Assembly (NCBI RefSeq): GCF_902459735.1
Contig: NZ_CABPRV010000002.1
Coordinates: 310,001-374,000 of the forward strand
Source of the DNA: Pandoraea capi
GTDB taxonomy: Bacteria > Pseudomonadota > Gammaproteobacteria > Burkholderiales > Burkholderiaceae
DNA length: 64,000 bases
Direction of reading: 5' to 3'
The translations under genes were made by a program, and so were the position numbers. Positions 43,924 through 53,267 of the stretch are shown piece by piece (position 1 is the stretch's first letter; the number at the start of each line of letters is the position of its first letter). Under the pieces are notes generated by a model. That model saw only the letters and a program-made list of their open reading frames with translations. It was not told the DNA's origin and did no database searches.

Positions 43924-46227
43924 TCAGCTTGCCGGTTTTGGCACCACGTTCAACGCCGAGCCGGCCCTGAACCAAGCCATTTGCACATCGCTGTAGCTGT
44001 GCCGCAGCGATATCGTCTCTTGAGTCCCGTCGGCGTGATGCAGCACGCACGGCACTTCCTTTCCGGGCGCCAACACCGCCAGACCGACGAGATCGATCCG
44101 GTCGTCAGCCCGCACGCGTTCATAGTCATCGGGATTCGTGAAGGTCAGCGCCAACAGCCCCTGCTTTTTCAGGTTGGTCTCATGGATGCGTGCGAAGCTC
44201 CGCGCAATGACCGCCATGCCCCCGAGCAAACGCGGTGACAGCGCCGCGTGCTCCCGACTGCTGCCCTCGCCGTAGTTGAAGTCTCCGACGACGACCCACG
44301 GCACGCCCGCTGCACGATACGCGCGAGCCGCTTGCGCCGGGGTCACGTCGTCCTCGCCATGAAGCCAGTCCGTGGTGCGTCCCGTCGCGCCGGTGAACGC
44401 GTTAGTGCCGCCCGAGAGCAGGTTGTCGCTGAAGCGCTCCAGATGCCCGCGCAGCTTCAGCCACGGCCCGGCCGGTGAGATGTGATCCGTCGTCGTTTTG
44501 CCACGCGTCTTGATCAATAGCGGCATGCCCTTCGGGTCGTTGCCATTCCATGCCGGCCACGGTCGCAACACCTGAATTCGTTCACTATTCGGATCGACGC
44601 TGACGCCCACCGCACGACCATCGTCAGGCGGTGCGATGTAGTGTGTCGCGCCACGCGTGAAGCCCTTCGGCGGCACTTCGGGCGCGACCGCAGGCGGCGC
44701 GAGCCGGAACGTTCCCCCGTCAGGTGCTGTGAGCATGTCGTGCTGCGGATCGAAAGAGAGACGTCCGGCAAGCGCCCACGCCGTCACGATCTCCGGGCTG
44801 GCAATCAGGTTCATCGTGTTGGGCGAGCCATCGTTGCGACGGGGGAAGTTCCGGTTGTAAGACGTCACGATGGTGTTCGGCACACCGGTGGCCGCCGCGT
44901 CGCGACGCCATTGTCCGATGCATGGCCCACAGGCATTGGCGAGCACGGTGCCGCCGATGGACGACAAGGCCGCAAGCTGACCATCGCGCTCGATCGTGGC
45001 GCGGACCTGCTCCGAGCCCGGCGTCACCATGAACGGCACCGACGCCTTCAGTCCGTAGGCCTGCGCCTGCCGGGCGATATCGGCAGCACGGCTCATGTCC
45101 TCGTACGACGAATTGGTACAACTGCCGATGAGCGCGGCCGAAATCGTGTCGGACCGGACGTCACCGTCATCGTCCGTGCGCGATTCGTCCATCGCCTTGA
45201 GTTGCGCGGCCAACTGCGCCACCGTGCGTGCGCGGTCCGGCGAGTGCGGGCCCACGACATGCGGGGCCAGCGTCGACAGATCGATGCGAATCACCCGGTC
45301 GTAATACGCTTCCGGGTCGGCCTCCACTTCGGGGTCCGGCGCCAGCAGACTCAGGTTCGCCTCGATCACAGGCACCAGATCGCCGCGACCGGTCGCACGC
45401 AGGTAGTCGAGCATGCGAGCGTCGGCCGGAAACATCGACGTCGTCGCGCCCAGCTCGGCGCCCATATTGGTGATGGTCGCCTTGCCCGTCGCGCTGATCG
45501 TCCGGGCGCCCGGGCCAATGTATTCGACGATGGCGTTGGTGCCGCCTGACACCGTCAACTCGCCGGCAACGCGCAGAATCACGTCCTTGGGCGCCGTCCA
45601 GCCACTGAGCGAGCCCGTCAGATAGACGGCGATGCGCTTCGGATAAAGCACTTCCCACGGCAACCCGGCCAAAGCCTCGACAGCATCGGCACCGCCCACA
45701 CCAACCGCGCAGGCCCCAAGACCACCAGCGTTGGGCGTATGCGAGTCCGTCCCGATGAGTAGCGCGCCGGGATACGCGTAGTTCTCCAGCACGACCTGAT
45801 GAATGATGCCGGCGCCCGGCTCCCAGAATCCGAGGCCATATTTCGCCGCCGCACTGCGCAGGAACGCGTAGACCTCGCGGTTCTCGTCGACAGAGGCCTG
45901 AAGATCCGCACGCCCTTCGACGCGCGCCTGAATCAGATGGTCGCAATGAATGCTCGCGGGAACCGCGACCCGATCGCGTCCTGTCTGCATGAACTGAAGC
46001 ATGCCGGTCTGACCGAGGACATCCTGAAACATGACACGGTCGACGTCGAGCGCGAGATAGCTCGTGCCCGGCACCAGCGATTGCGTGTGCGGATCGCGCA
46101 GGTGCCCGAGCAGCACCGACTCGGAAAGGGTCAGCGGATGCCCAAGACGGCGACGCACGATGGCGAGCGTGTCGGCCATGGTCGCATAACGGCGCGCGAG
46201 CGCCTCGGGGGAGAGGAATTGAGACAT
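43924..46227 (-). CDS. Aconitate hydratase, mitochondrial-type
   Basis: A 767-residue aconitase that binds a [4Fe-4S] cluster through Cys370 (IGSCTNSS), Cys433 and Cys436 (NACGPCIGQW). Its length and motif spacing match the mitochondrial-type aconitase rather than the 890-residue AcnA or the AcnB type usual in this order. It would interconvert citrate and isocitrate or a related tricarboxylate. AAGGAG lies 7 bases before the ATG. It is divergent from a LysR gene, so it is probably an inducible isozyme and not the housekeeping one. Confidence 0.93.
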   Translation of the reverse strand: MSQFLSPEALARRYATMADTLAIVRRRLGHPLTLSESVLLGHLRDPHTQSLVPGTSYLALDVDRVMFQDVLGQTGMLQFMQTGRDRVAVPASIHCDHLIQARVEGRADLQASVDENREVYAFLRSAAAKYGLGFWEPGAGIIHQVVLENYAYPGALLIGTDSHTPNAGGLGACAVGVGGADAVEALAGLPWEVLYPKRIAVYLTGSLSGWTAPKDVILRVAGELTVSGGTNAIVEYIGPGARTISATGKATITNMGAELGATTSMFPADARMLDYLRATGRGDLVPVIEANLSLLAPDPEVEADPEAYYDRVIRIDLSTLAPHVVGPHSPDRARTVAQLAAQLKAMDESRTDDDGDVRSDTISAALIGSCTNSSYEDMSRAADIARQAQAYGLKASVPFMVTPGSEQVRATIERDGQLAALSSIGGTVLANACGPCIGQWRRDAAATGVPNTIVTSYNRNFPRRNDGSPNTMNLIASPEIVTAWALAGRLSFDPQHDMLTAPDGGTFRLAPPAVAPEVPPKGFTRGATHYIAPPDDGRAVGVSVDPNSERIQVLRPWPAWNGNDPKGMPLLIKTRGKTTTDHISPAGPWLKLRGHLERFSDNLLSGGTNAFTGATGRTTDWLHGEDDVTPAQAARAYRAAGVPWVVVGDFNYGEGSSREHAALSPRLLGGMAVIARSFARIHETNLKKQGLLALTFTNPDDYERVRADDRIDLVGLAVLAPGKEVPCVLHHADGTQETISLRHSYSDVQMAWFRAGSALNVVPKPAS

Positions 46228-46345
46228 CGATCACTCCTTGTTTAAGGCATTTGTGGGGTGGATGGGTGCGATCGCAGGACGCATTCTGGCGTCGGTCTCA
46301 TTCCCGGTAAAATGAATTTATCTGTCCGATTACTCAATTTTTCTT

Positions 46346-47236
46346 ATGAAAATCGACATTCTTGGCGTGCAGGCTTTCGTCGCCATCGCGGATCGCGGCG
46401 GCTTCCAGAGCGCCGCAGACGCGCTCGCGGTGACGCAGACGGCAATCACACAGCGCCTGCGCAAGCTCGAAGATTATCTGGGGGTCATGCTGTTCGAGCG
46501 CACGACACGGTCGGTCTCGCTCACGCAGATTGGACGCGACTTCCTGCCGCAGGCGCGGCGCTTGCTCGACGAGTTGTCCGACGCGCTCACCGAGATTCGC
46601 GAGAGCGGTCAGGCCGCGCGCGGCGACGTGTCGATCGCCTGCGTGCCCACGGCAGGCGTGCAGTTTCTGCCCAGCATCTTGCAGACGTATGCCCAGCAAT
46701 TCCCGCATAACCGCGTGCGCGTGCTCGATCACTCGTCGTCAGCCGTGACGCACGCCGTGCTGCACCGCGAAGCCGAGTTCGGCATTCACATCGCCGGTTC
46801 GCGTCACGCGGATCTCATCGGGTTGCCTGTCGCACAGGATCAGTTCGTGCTGATCTGTCACGCATCGCATCCACTCGCCCGACGGCGGCGGGTGCCGTGG
46901 CGCAGCCTCGCGCCCTATCCGCTGATCTTCGCCGGACAGGTCAATGCCAACCGCGCATTACTCGATGGCGCATTGGGCGATGTCGATCTGCAACCGCACT
47001 TCGAAGTGCAGCGCAGTTCGACGGCCGTGGGGATGGTGGCCGAGGGCGTCGCTGCGGCGGTGGTGCCGCGCCTCGCACTGCAAAGGGGCGCGTATCCGGA
47101 GATCCGAGTCGTTGATCTGGTCGAGCCGGTCGTGGCGCGCACGTTGGTGCTCGTCACACGGCGCGGCGCGCAACTCTCGCCCGCCGCGCAAGCGCTCTAC
47201 GATCTGATCGCGTCGCGGGCGACGAGCGTCGCCTGA
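46346..47236 (+). CDS. LysR-family regulator divergent from aconitase
   Basis: A 296-residue LysR protein with helix-turn-helix FVAIADRGGFQSAADALAVTQTAITQRL and an effector domain. The 118-bp divergent region to aconitase is AT-rich near the LysR start (GGTAAAATGAATTTATC). The context suggests it controls the aconitase gene, perhaps responding to citrate or a related acid. No clear ribosome site precedes the ATG. Confidence 0.9.
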   Translation: MKIDILGVQAFVAIADRGGFQSAADALAVTQTAITQRLRKLEDYLGVMLFERTTRSVSLTQIGRDFLPQARRLLDELSDALTEIRESGQAARGDVSIACVPTAGVQFLPSILQTYAQQFPHNRVRVLDHSSSAVTHAVLHREAEFGIHIAGSRHADLIGLPVAQDQFVLICHASHPLARRRRVPWRSLAPYPLIFAGQVNANRALLDGALGDVDLQPHFEVQRSSTAVGMVAEGVAAAVVPRLALQRGAYPEIRVVDLVEPVVARTLVLVTRRGAQLSPAAQALYDLIASRATSVA

Positions 47237-47258
47237 CGGGGAGACAGGCGCGACGTGC

Positions 47259-48019
47259 TTACTGCGGCGACGGCACGATGCCGTTCGTCGCCATCCACGT
47301 CAGGTTGCCGCCCATTCGCGGATCCTTGTACGGTCCGTCGGCGTGCATCGCATCGAAACGCCCGGGATCAGGGGAGCGCCGGCGGTAGAACTCGACCCAG
47401 CCGCTCGACGCCTTGGGCGTTGCCGTCTCCTGCACGACGCCCGCCTGCGCGTTGAACCACGCCGGATCGCGGTAGCCGTCTGCCACACGTGCCGCGAGAC
47501 GTTCCAGCGCGCCCGGGCGATAGGCATACCAGTCGTCTCCGCGAAGACGCGCCAACTCGGCCATCAGCACCAGTGGCGCCGTGGCGTAGTCGTGGTAATG
47601 CAGCGCCCGGCGCTTGCGCGCCATCTCCATGTCACGTGCTCCATGCGACCGAGCATCGCCCCGCTGGCGGCCCATGCGTCGAGCCACGTCAGCGCGCAGC
47701 GGGCGGCGGTCTCATCGCCCTCTTTCGCGTAGACATCGGCCATCCTGGCAACATGCGCCGAAAAGTCGTTGAGCGGTTTCACCGCCGCAGCGTTCTGCGC
47801 CTTGAGCTTCGGGTCGATGACTGAACTGGCGGCGTCCGAGTAATACCCCATCGCGCGAATGTCCGGGCTGCCCGGCGGCGGTGCCGGACATTCGCCCTGC
47901 GCCGCGACAGCATCGGGGTGGATCATGGTGAGCAACGTGAGGGTGAGAAACGTCCGGGCGACGAAACTCGTGAGGAAAGTGAAACGAAATCGATGACGCA
48001 GGGTGGGCATGTCGCTCAT
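47259..48019 (-). pseudogene. Alginate lyase-family gene with internal deletion and frame change
   Basis: Two frames together give the two ends of one alginate lyase-family protein (about 340-370 residues normally). The first (48019-47640) has a signal peptide, YYSDAASSVIDP, NDFSAHVARMADVYAKEGD and WLDAWAASGAML. The second (47635-47259) continues with MARKRRALHYHDYATAPLVLMAELA and runs to the family C-terminus. About 100 residues between them, including the NNHYYW region with catalytic Asn/His, are missing. The junction has a repeated CATGGAG (two copies 14 bp apart), consistent with deletion between short repeats. A sequencing frameshift alone would not remove the middle. Confidence 0.82.
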
Positions 48020-48916
48020 TTATCCCTGGGATGCCTGACTCAGCATCCATTCGCGAAATTGTCGCAAGGCCGACCGCTGTTGCAGCCGCTCTCGCGGGTA
48101 ACACAGGTAATGGCCGTGACGCGGCACATCGACGCCGGCCTCCACGGGGACCACGAGACGCCCGGCCTCCATCGCGTCGCGCGTGAGAAACGCCGGCACC
48201 ATCCCCACGCCCATGCCCGCCTCGGCCGCCTGTAGCAATACCGAATACTGTTCGAAGCGCGGCCCGGGGCGCTGTGCATGCGGCGCCACGTCGTAACACG
48301 CCGCCCATGTGCCCCAGACTTCCTCGGCCTGGTTGTGCACCAGCCTCGGCGCGCGCGCAATGTCCTCCACGCTCGTCAACGGATACCGCGCGAGAAACGA
48401 CGGCGCGCACACCGGCACGAAGCGACGACCGTCCAGATACTCGCTCACGACACCTTCCCAGGCGCCATCGCCATAGCGTACGGCGGCGTCCAGCGTGAAC
48501 GGGAACGCGTCGCCATGCGCCAGGTGACGGCTGAAGCTCAGCGTCACGCCCGGCGTGCTGGCCAGAAAATCCGGTAACCGGGGAATCAGCCATTTGGTCG
48601 TGAACGTCGGCACGCTGGCAATCGTCAGCAAATCGCTCTCGCCGCGCGATGTCATGAGCTCAAGCGAAGCGTTCCCGATCTCGCGCAGCGGCTCGGCCAC
48701 CCGGTCATGATAGCGGCGTCCGGCCTCGGTCAACACCAGATGACGGCCCTCGCGCACAAATAACGCTGTGCCCACCAGTTCCTCCAGAGACGCGATCTGG
48801 CGGCTCACCGCGCTCGGCGTCAGACCCAACTCACGGGCGGCACGAGAAAAATTCAAGTGTCTTGCCGCACTGGTGAAGGCAAGCAATTCGGCGACGTTCG
48901 GATAGCAATGGCGCAT
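48020..48916 (-). CDS. LysR-family regulator (GcvA-like)
   Basis: A 298-residue LysR protein; helix-turn-helix FTSAARHLNFSRAARELGLTPSAVSRQI, and an effector domain of the GcvA group. The frame opens 27 codons earlier, but the ATG at 48916 gives the usual start. Its stop abuts the start codon of the alginate-lyase remnant on the same strand, so the two were probably one transcript. It is divergent from the ABC importer operon at 49198. Confidence 0.9.
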   Translation of the reverse strand: MRHCYPNVAELLAFTSAARHLNFSRAARELGLTPSAVSRQIASLEELVGTALFVREGRHLVLTEAGRRYHDRVAEPLREIGNASLELMTSRGESDLLTIASVPTFTTKWLIPRLPDFLASTPGVTLSFSRHLAHGDAFPFTLDAAVRYGDGAWEGVVSEYLDGRRFVPVCAPSFLARYPLTSVEDIARAPRLVHNQAEEVWGTWAACYDVAPHAQRPGPRFEQYSVLLQAAEAGMGVGMVPAFLTRDAMEAGRLVVPVEAGVDVPRHGHYLCYPRERLQQRSALRQFREWMLSQASQG

Positions 48917-49197
48917 GAGTAAAGGCTCGAAAGCCGTGGCTGGCGTGGGCGCGTGCGAGTTCTTGTGCGATGGCAGACGCGTTTTGCGATCCGCCAACTG
49001 TTCCGTTTTCGCACAGCACGATGCCCGATTTGTGTGTTTTCTTCATGACGATGACATTTCAGCGCACGAAACTCTCGCCCAACGTCGATCCGGCTGTCTG
49101 CTGCGCCATCCCATGGTGTTCGTTCTGCGGCAAGGGATAGCCAGCGTTCCGGTCGACCGAAGCGAATTCGTAACCGTATGCCGTTCAGGTTTCCCCG

Positions 49198-50097
49198 ATG
49201 TCCGACGTCCACGCCGACCGCCTTGCCCAAACTGTGCCACCCCGGCACAGTCCAGCCCCTGCCGAGACCGGGGCCGACGGGCATTCGCAGTCACAGCCGA
49301 AGACGAGCATCCTCGTGTGGATCGTGCGAGCCGTTGCCGCGCTGTTTCTGATCTATCTGGGCTTGCCCGTGCTCCTGCTGCTCGTCGGCGCTTTCGGGCA
49401 GACGTGGACGAACACCGTGTTGCCGACCGGCATCACCGGACACTGGTTCGTCGATCTGGCCGGCGATCCGTCTTTCCGACGCGCGTTCTCCACGAGCCTC
49501 ATCGTGGCGCTCGCCTGCTGCGTGTTGACCGCACTCGTCGGCCTGCCGCTCGCCTACACGCTTCATCACCGGTCGCGTAGCGGGCGCGGCGCCATCGCGC
49601 GTCTGGTCACGCTGCTGCCGGTCGCCGTACCCGCGCTCACACTGGGCTTCGGCTACATCGCCGTGTTCAGCGGCGACACGCTGCCCTGGCTCGGTTCGCT
49701 CTGGCTGCTCGTGTTGGCCCACGCCGTGCTCACGCTGCCGTACCTCACGCAGACACTGCTCGCCGACCTGCGTCATCTCGACATCGCCAAACTCGAAGAC
49801 TGCGCCGCCACGCTGGGCGCCTCGCCGCTGCGCCAGTTCCTGACCATCGCCGTGCCGAACCTCACGCACAGCCTCGTGGCGGGGCTCGTGATGGTCGCGG
49901 CGCTGTCCATCGGCGAATTCCAGATTTCCAATCTCATCGCGGGTTTCCGCTATCGCAACTATCCGGTGGTGCTGCTCCAGGCGTTCTACGGCGCGACCGG
50001 TTTCGCCTGCGCCGCCACCGTCGTGCTGCTCGTGCTTGCGCTCGCCGCGACCGGCCTGTCGATCGTTGCGGCATCCCGTCAGAAGGTCAGTTCATGA
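49198..50097 (+). CDS. ABC importer permease 1 (iron / 2-aminoethylphosphonate / polyamine type)
   Basis: A 299-residue permease with six helices after a polar N-terminal tail of about 35 residues, and an EAA loop (LEDCAATLGASPLRQFLTIAVP). It is the first gene of a four-gene import operon and overlaps the ATPase start by 4 bp (ATGA-type coupling). The group includes PhnV, AfuB and PotC-like proteins, so the substrate is undecided. Confidence 0.87.
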   Translation: MSDVHADRLAQTVPPRHSPAPAETGADGHSQSQPKTSILVWIVRAVAALFLIYLGLPVLLLLVGAFGQTWTNTVLPTGITGHWFVDLAGDPSFRRAFSTSLIVALACCVLTALVGLPLAYTLHHRSRSGRGAIARLVTLLPVAVPALTLGFGYIAVFSGDTLPWLGSLWLLVLAHAVLTLPYLTQTLLADLRHLDIAKLEDCAATLGASPLRQFLTIAVPNLTHSLVAGLVMVAALSIGEFQISNLIAGFRYRNYPVVLLQAFYGATGFACAATVVLLVLALAATGLSIVAASRQKVSS

Positions 50098-51131
50098 GCC
50101 TCATTCTCGAAAACGTCAGCTTCCGGTACGCCGGCGCCAGCCACGGTCTGGACGATGTCAGCCTGAAAGCCCGCCAGGGCGAATTGCTTGCCGTGATGGG
50201 CCGCAGCGGCTCCGGCAAATCGACGGTGCTGCGCCTCGTCGCCGGCTTGCTCGACGGCTATCGCGGTCGCATCGCCATCGGTGGAGACGATCTCGGCGGC
50301 GTGCCGGTCTGGCGTCGTCACGTCGGCATGGTGTTCCAGCAGTACGCGCTGTTCCCGCATCTGAGCGTGATCGATAACGTCGCCTATGGGCTGCGCATGC
50401 AAGGGGTGAAAACGGCGCAGCGCCAGCGTGCGGCGCTCGACATGCTGAGCCGCGTCGGACTGGCTGAATTCGCTGCGCGTCGCCCGACGTCGCTTTCCGG
50501 TGGACAACAGCAACGCGTGGCATTGGCGCGCGCACTGGCCGTCTCGCCGCGCGTGCTGCTGCTCGACGAACCGCTCGCCGCGCTCGACGCCGGTATCCGT
50601 CAGCAATTGCGCGACGAAATACGCGCGTTGCAGCAAGCCAGCGGCGCAACGACGCTCATCGTCACGCACGATCGCGACGAAGCCCTGAGTCTCGCCGACC
50701 GTGTCGCCGTCATCGATAACGGCCGCCTGTTGCAGATCGATACGCCACAGCGTCTTTACGACGCCCCAGCCTGCGCCACGGTCGCAAGCTTTACTGGCCT
50801 GTCAACGGTTCTGCCGGCGCGCGTGGCGCGTCCAGGCATGGTCGACACCGGCTTTGCCGAGCTGCACGTGGACACCAGCGCGTGGCGTCCGGGTGCAGCC
50901 GTCTCGCTGCTGGTTCGGCCCGAGCATATCGAGTGCGATCCGCCCGTGAGCACCCTGAACCGCCTGAACGGACATCCGTGCGCGGTGCGCTTCTTCGGCG
51001 CGACGTGCCGCTTCGATTTCCTGCCCGAAGGCGCCACGACGCCGTTGCTCGGTGAGAGCCGCAAGCCGGCCTCGTTCGCCATCGCGCTGGACCCGGCGCA
51101 TCTGCGTGTCCTGCCGCCTGTCGTCAACTGA
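50094..51131 (+). CDS. ABC importer ATPase
   Basis: A 345-residue ATPase: Walker A GRSGSGKST, Q-loop (VFQQYALFPHL), signature LSGGQQQRVALAR, Walker B LLLDEPLAALD and switch His (VTHDRDEA). A C-terminal TOBE-like domain (LVRPEHIECDPP) marks the importer class of MalK/PotA/FbpC. It energises the two permeases of this operon in the inner membrane. Confidence 0.93.
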   Translation: MSLILENVSFRYAGASHGLDDVSLKARQGELLAVMGRSGSGKSTVLRLVAGLLDGYRGRIAIGGDDLGGVPVWRRHVGMVFQQYALFPHLSVIDNVAYGLRMQGVKTAQRQRAALDMLSRVGLAEFAARRPTSLSGGQQQRVALARALAVSPRVLLLDEPLAALDAGIRQQLRDEIRALQQASGATTLIVTHDRDEALSLADRVAVIDNGRLLQIDTPQRLYDAPACATVASFTGLSTVLPARVARPGMVDTGFAELHVDTSAWRPGAAVSLLVRPEHIECDPPVSTLNRLNGHPCAVRFFGATCRFDFLPEGATTPLLGESRKPASFAIALDPAHLRVLPPVVN

Positions 51132-51207
51132 GACGACACACATGACGCCCGCAGAAATGCCCCGCAATACGAATTCCTTACCTGATGCCCCACACGGAGC
51201 CATGTCG

Positions 51208-52335
51208 ATGATTCACCCCCTTCCTTCCCTGCGCACGCGCGCCCTGCCCGCACTGGCCACGCTCGCGGCATCATTCGCCCTGCTGACGGCTGCGGCCCCC
51301 TCGGCCTTTGCGCAAAGCGGCGCACAGGCGACGGCGGCTGCCCCGCTCTACCCGGGCGAAGCCGAGCTGTACGCCAAGGCTGCCGAAGAAGGTCTCGTCG
51401 TCTCGTTCGACACCGGGCCGGAGTGGGCAAACTGGAAGGCGCTGTTCGCCGAGTTCCGCAAGCGCTATCCGAAGGTCGAAATCACGTATAACGACATCGG
51501 CTCGGCTGCGACCGTCACTGCGCTCGACAAGTCGCGTCGCCGCCCGCAGGCCGACACGGCCTACTACTTCGCAGGCTCGGCACTCGACGCCGTGCAAAAG
51601 GATGTCGTCGCTCCGTTCAAACCGATCAACTTCGACACGCTGCCGAAGGTCTTCCGCGACAACGACGGCCGCTGGTTCACGATCCACTCGCTCAACATCG
51701 CGTTCCTCGTGAACACGAAGCTGGTCAAGCACGTGCCGCAGTCGTGGGCCGATCTGCTCAAGCCCGAGTACAAGAACGCCGTGGTGTATCTGGACCCGCG
51801 CTCGACCGGCCAGGGACAGGTCGCCGTGTTCGCCGCCGCATATGCTTTCGGCGGCAACGTCGACAACCCGAAGCCGGGTGCGGACTTCTTCGGCAAGCTG
51901 CGCGACGCCGGCAACGTGATGCGTGTCGAAGGCACGACGCCGTACGCCAAGTTCGTCAAGGGTGAGATTCCGATTCTCATCGGCTACGAGAACGACGGTC
52001 TGAAAGCCAAGTACACCGACGGCATGGGCGACGCCGCGCAAGTCGTGATTCCGAAGGAAGCCACGGTGTCGGCGCCGTATGCGATCAGTCTGGTCAAGAA
52101 CGGCCCGAATCCGGAAGCCGCCAAGCTGTGGCTCAACCTCATCATGAGCCCGGTCGGTCAGTCGCTGTTCGCCCAAGGCTATGTGCGCCCCGCGGTGCCG
52201 GGCACGCCGTTCACGGCGGAAATGCGCGCCCGCATGCCGGATGCCCCGCAGGTCCACCCGCTCGACGTCGCCCGCGCTGCCGCGCAGAAGGCGGAAGTCG
52301 ACCGTCTGTGGTCGGCCGCCGCGCTCGCCAAGTGA
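51208..52335 (+). CDS. ABC importer periplasmic binding protein
   Basis: A 375-residue binding protein with a Sec signal (ending AFAQ) and the class D fold of iron(III), 2-aminoethylphosphonate and thiamine binders: AAEEGLVVSFDTGPEWANWKALFAEF, YYFAGSALDAVQKD, VYLDPRSTGQG, PIGYEND-like turns. The ATG at 51208 is preferred (GGAG 8 bases upstream, just before the signal); 51142 and 51202 are in-frame alternatives. No tyrosine pair typical of Fe3+-FbpA was identified with certainty, so the ligand stays open. Confidence 0.9.
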   Translation: MIHPLPSLRTRALPALATLAASFALLTAAAPSAFAQSGAQATAAAPLYPGEAELYAKAAEEGLVVSFDTGPEWANWKALFAEFRKRYPKVEITYNDIGSAATVTALDKSRRRPQADTAYYFAGSALDAVQKDVVAPFKPINFDTLPKVFRDNDGRWFTIHSLNIAFLVNTKLVKHVPQSWADLLKPEYKNAVVYLDPRSTGQGQVAVFAAAYAFGGNVDNPKPGADFFGKLRDAGNVMRVEGTTPYAKFVKGEIPILIGYENDGLKAKYTDGMGDAAQVVIPKEATVSAPYAISLVKNGPNPEAAKLWLNLIMSPVGQSLFAQGYVRPAVPGTPFTAEMRARMPDAPQVHPLDVARAAAQKAEVDRLWSAAALAK

Positions 52336-52346
52336 GTTCGCGCAAC

Positions 52347-53267
52347 ATGACATCAGCGCGCACCGTCGGGACCGCAGAGACCGCCGGGACCCTCGCGTCC
52401 GGAGAGCCTCATCGGCCCCAGCCGCACGCCGGCCTGCCGCGTGGCAAGGACACGCCGCGCGGCTGGGTGCGCCGCTTCGGCGGCCTGCCCGCCGCCGTGC
52501 TGCTCGTGCTCGGCTTCGGCTTGCCGCTCGCGGCGCTGGTCGTGGCGGCCTTCGAGGGACATGGCGCGGCGTTCTCGGCCATTGCGCTCGATCCGCTGGT
52601 ACGCGACGCCCTCGTCAACTCGATGGGTCTCGCCATCGGCGCGGGCACCGTCTCGCTGATCGTCGGTGCGTTGCTCGCCGTCACGTTGGCGCGTCAAACG
52701 CCGCGCCGCCGACGCCTCTGGCTCGCGGCGATGGGCGTGCCGCTCGCCTTCTCGGGTCTGGTCATCGCCTACGGCTTCATTCTGGCGTTCGGCCGTTCGG
52801 GGTTCGTCACGATGACGCTCGCCTCGCTCGGCGCAGACCCGGTGCGTTTCGGCGCGCTGATCTACACCGCACCGGGGCTCGTCGCCGCGTACGCGTACTA
52901 CCTGATCCCGCGGGTGGCGTTGATGGTCTATCCCGCCGTCGCCAATCTGGATCGTCGCCCCATCGAAGCCGCGCTCACGCTGGGGGCGACACCGCTGCGC
53001 GCGATCATCGACGTGGCGTTGCGCGAACTGTGGCCGACGCTCGCCGCCGCGTGGTGCCTGGTCACCTCAATTGCCCTCGGCACCTACGGCACGGCGCTCG
53101 CGCTGGCCGGTACGCAAATCAACATCCTGCCGTTGCTCATGTTCCTGAAGATGTCGGACGGGCAAACGAATTTCCCTCAAGCTGCCGCGCTGTCCCTCGT
53201 CTTGATGGCCGTGTGCAGCGGTGTGCTCGCTCTCGGAGAGTGTCTTGTACGGCGTCATCCTCAATGA
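52347..53267 (+). CDS. ABC importer permease 2
   Basis: A 306-residue permease, again six helices with an EAA loop (IEAALTLGATPLRAIIDVALREL). It begins 11 bp after the binding protein. The first 50 residues are a polar, Pro- and Arg-rich cytoplasmic tail. With permease 1 it should form the heterodimeric channel. Confidence 0.87.
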   Translation: MTSARTVGTAETAGTLASGEPHRPQPHAGLPRGKDTPRGWVRRFGGLPAAVLLVLGFGLPLAALVVAAFEGHGAAFSAIALDPLVRDALVNSMGLAIGAGTVSLIVGALLAVTLARQTPRRRRLWLAAMGVPLAFSGLVIAYGFILAFGRSGFVTMTLASLGADPVRFGALIYTAPGLVAAYAYYLIPRVALMVYPAVANLDRRPIEAALTLGATPLRAIIDVALRELWPTLAAAWCLVTSIALGTYGTALALAGTQINILPLLMFLKMSDGQTNFPQAAALSLVLMAVCSGVLALGECLVRRHPQ

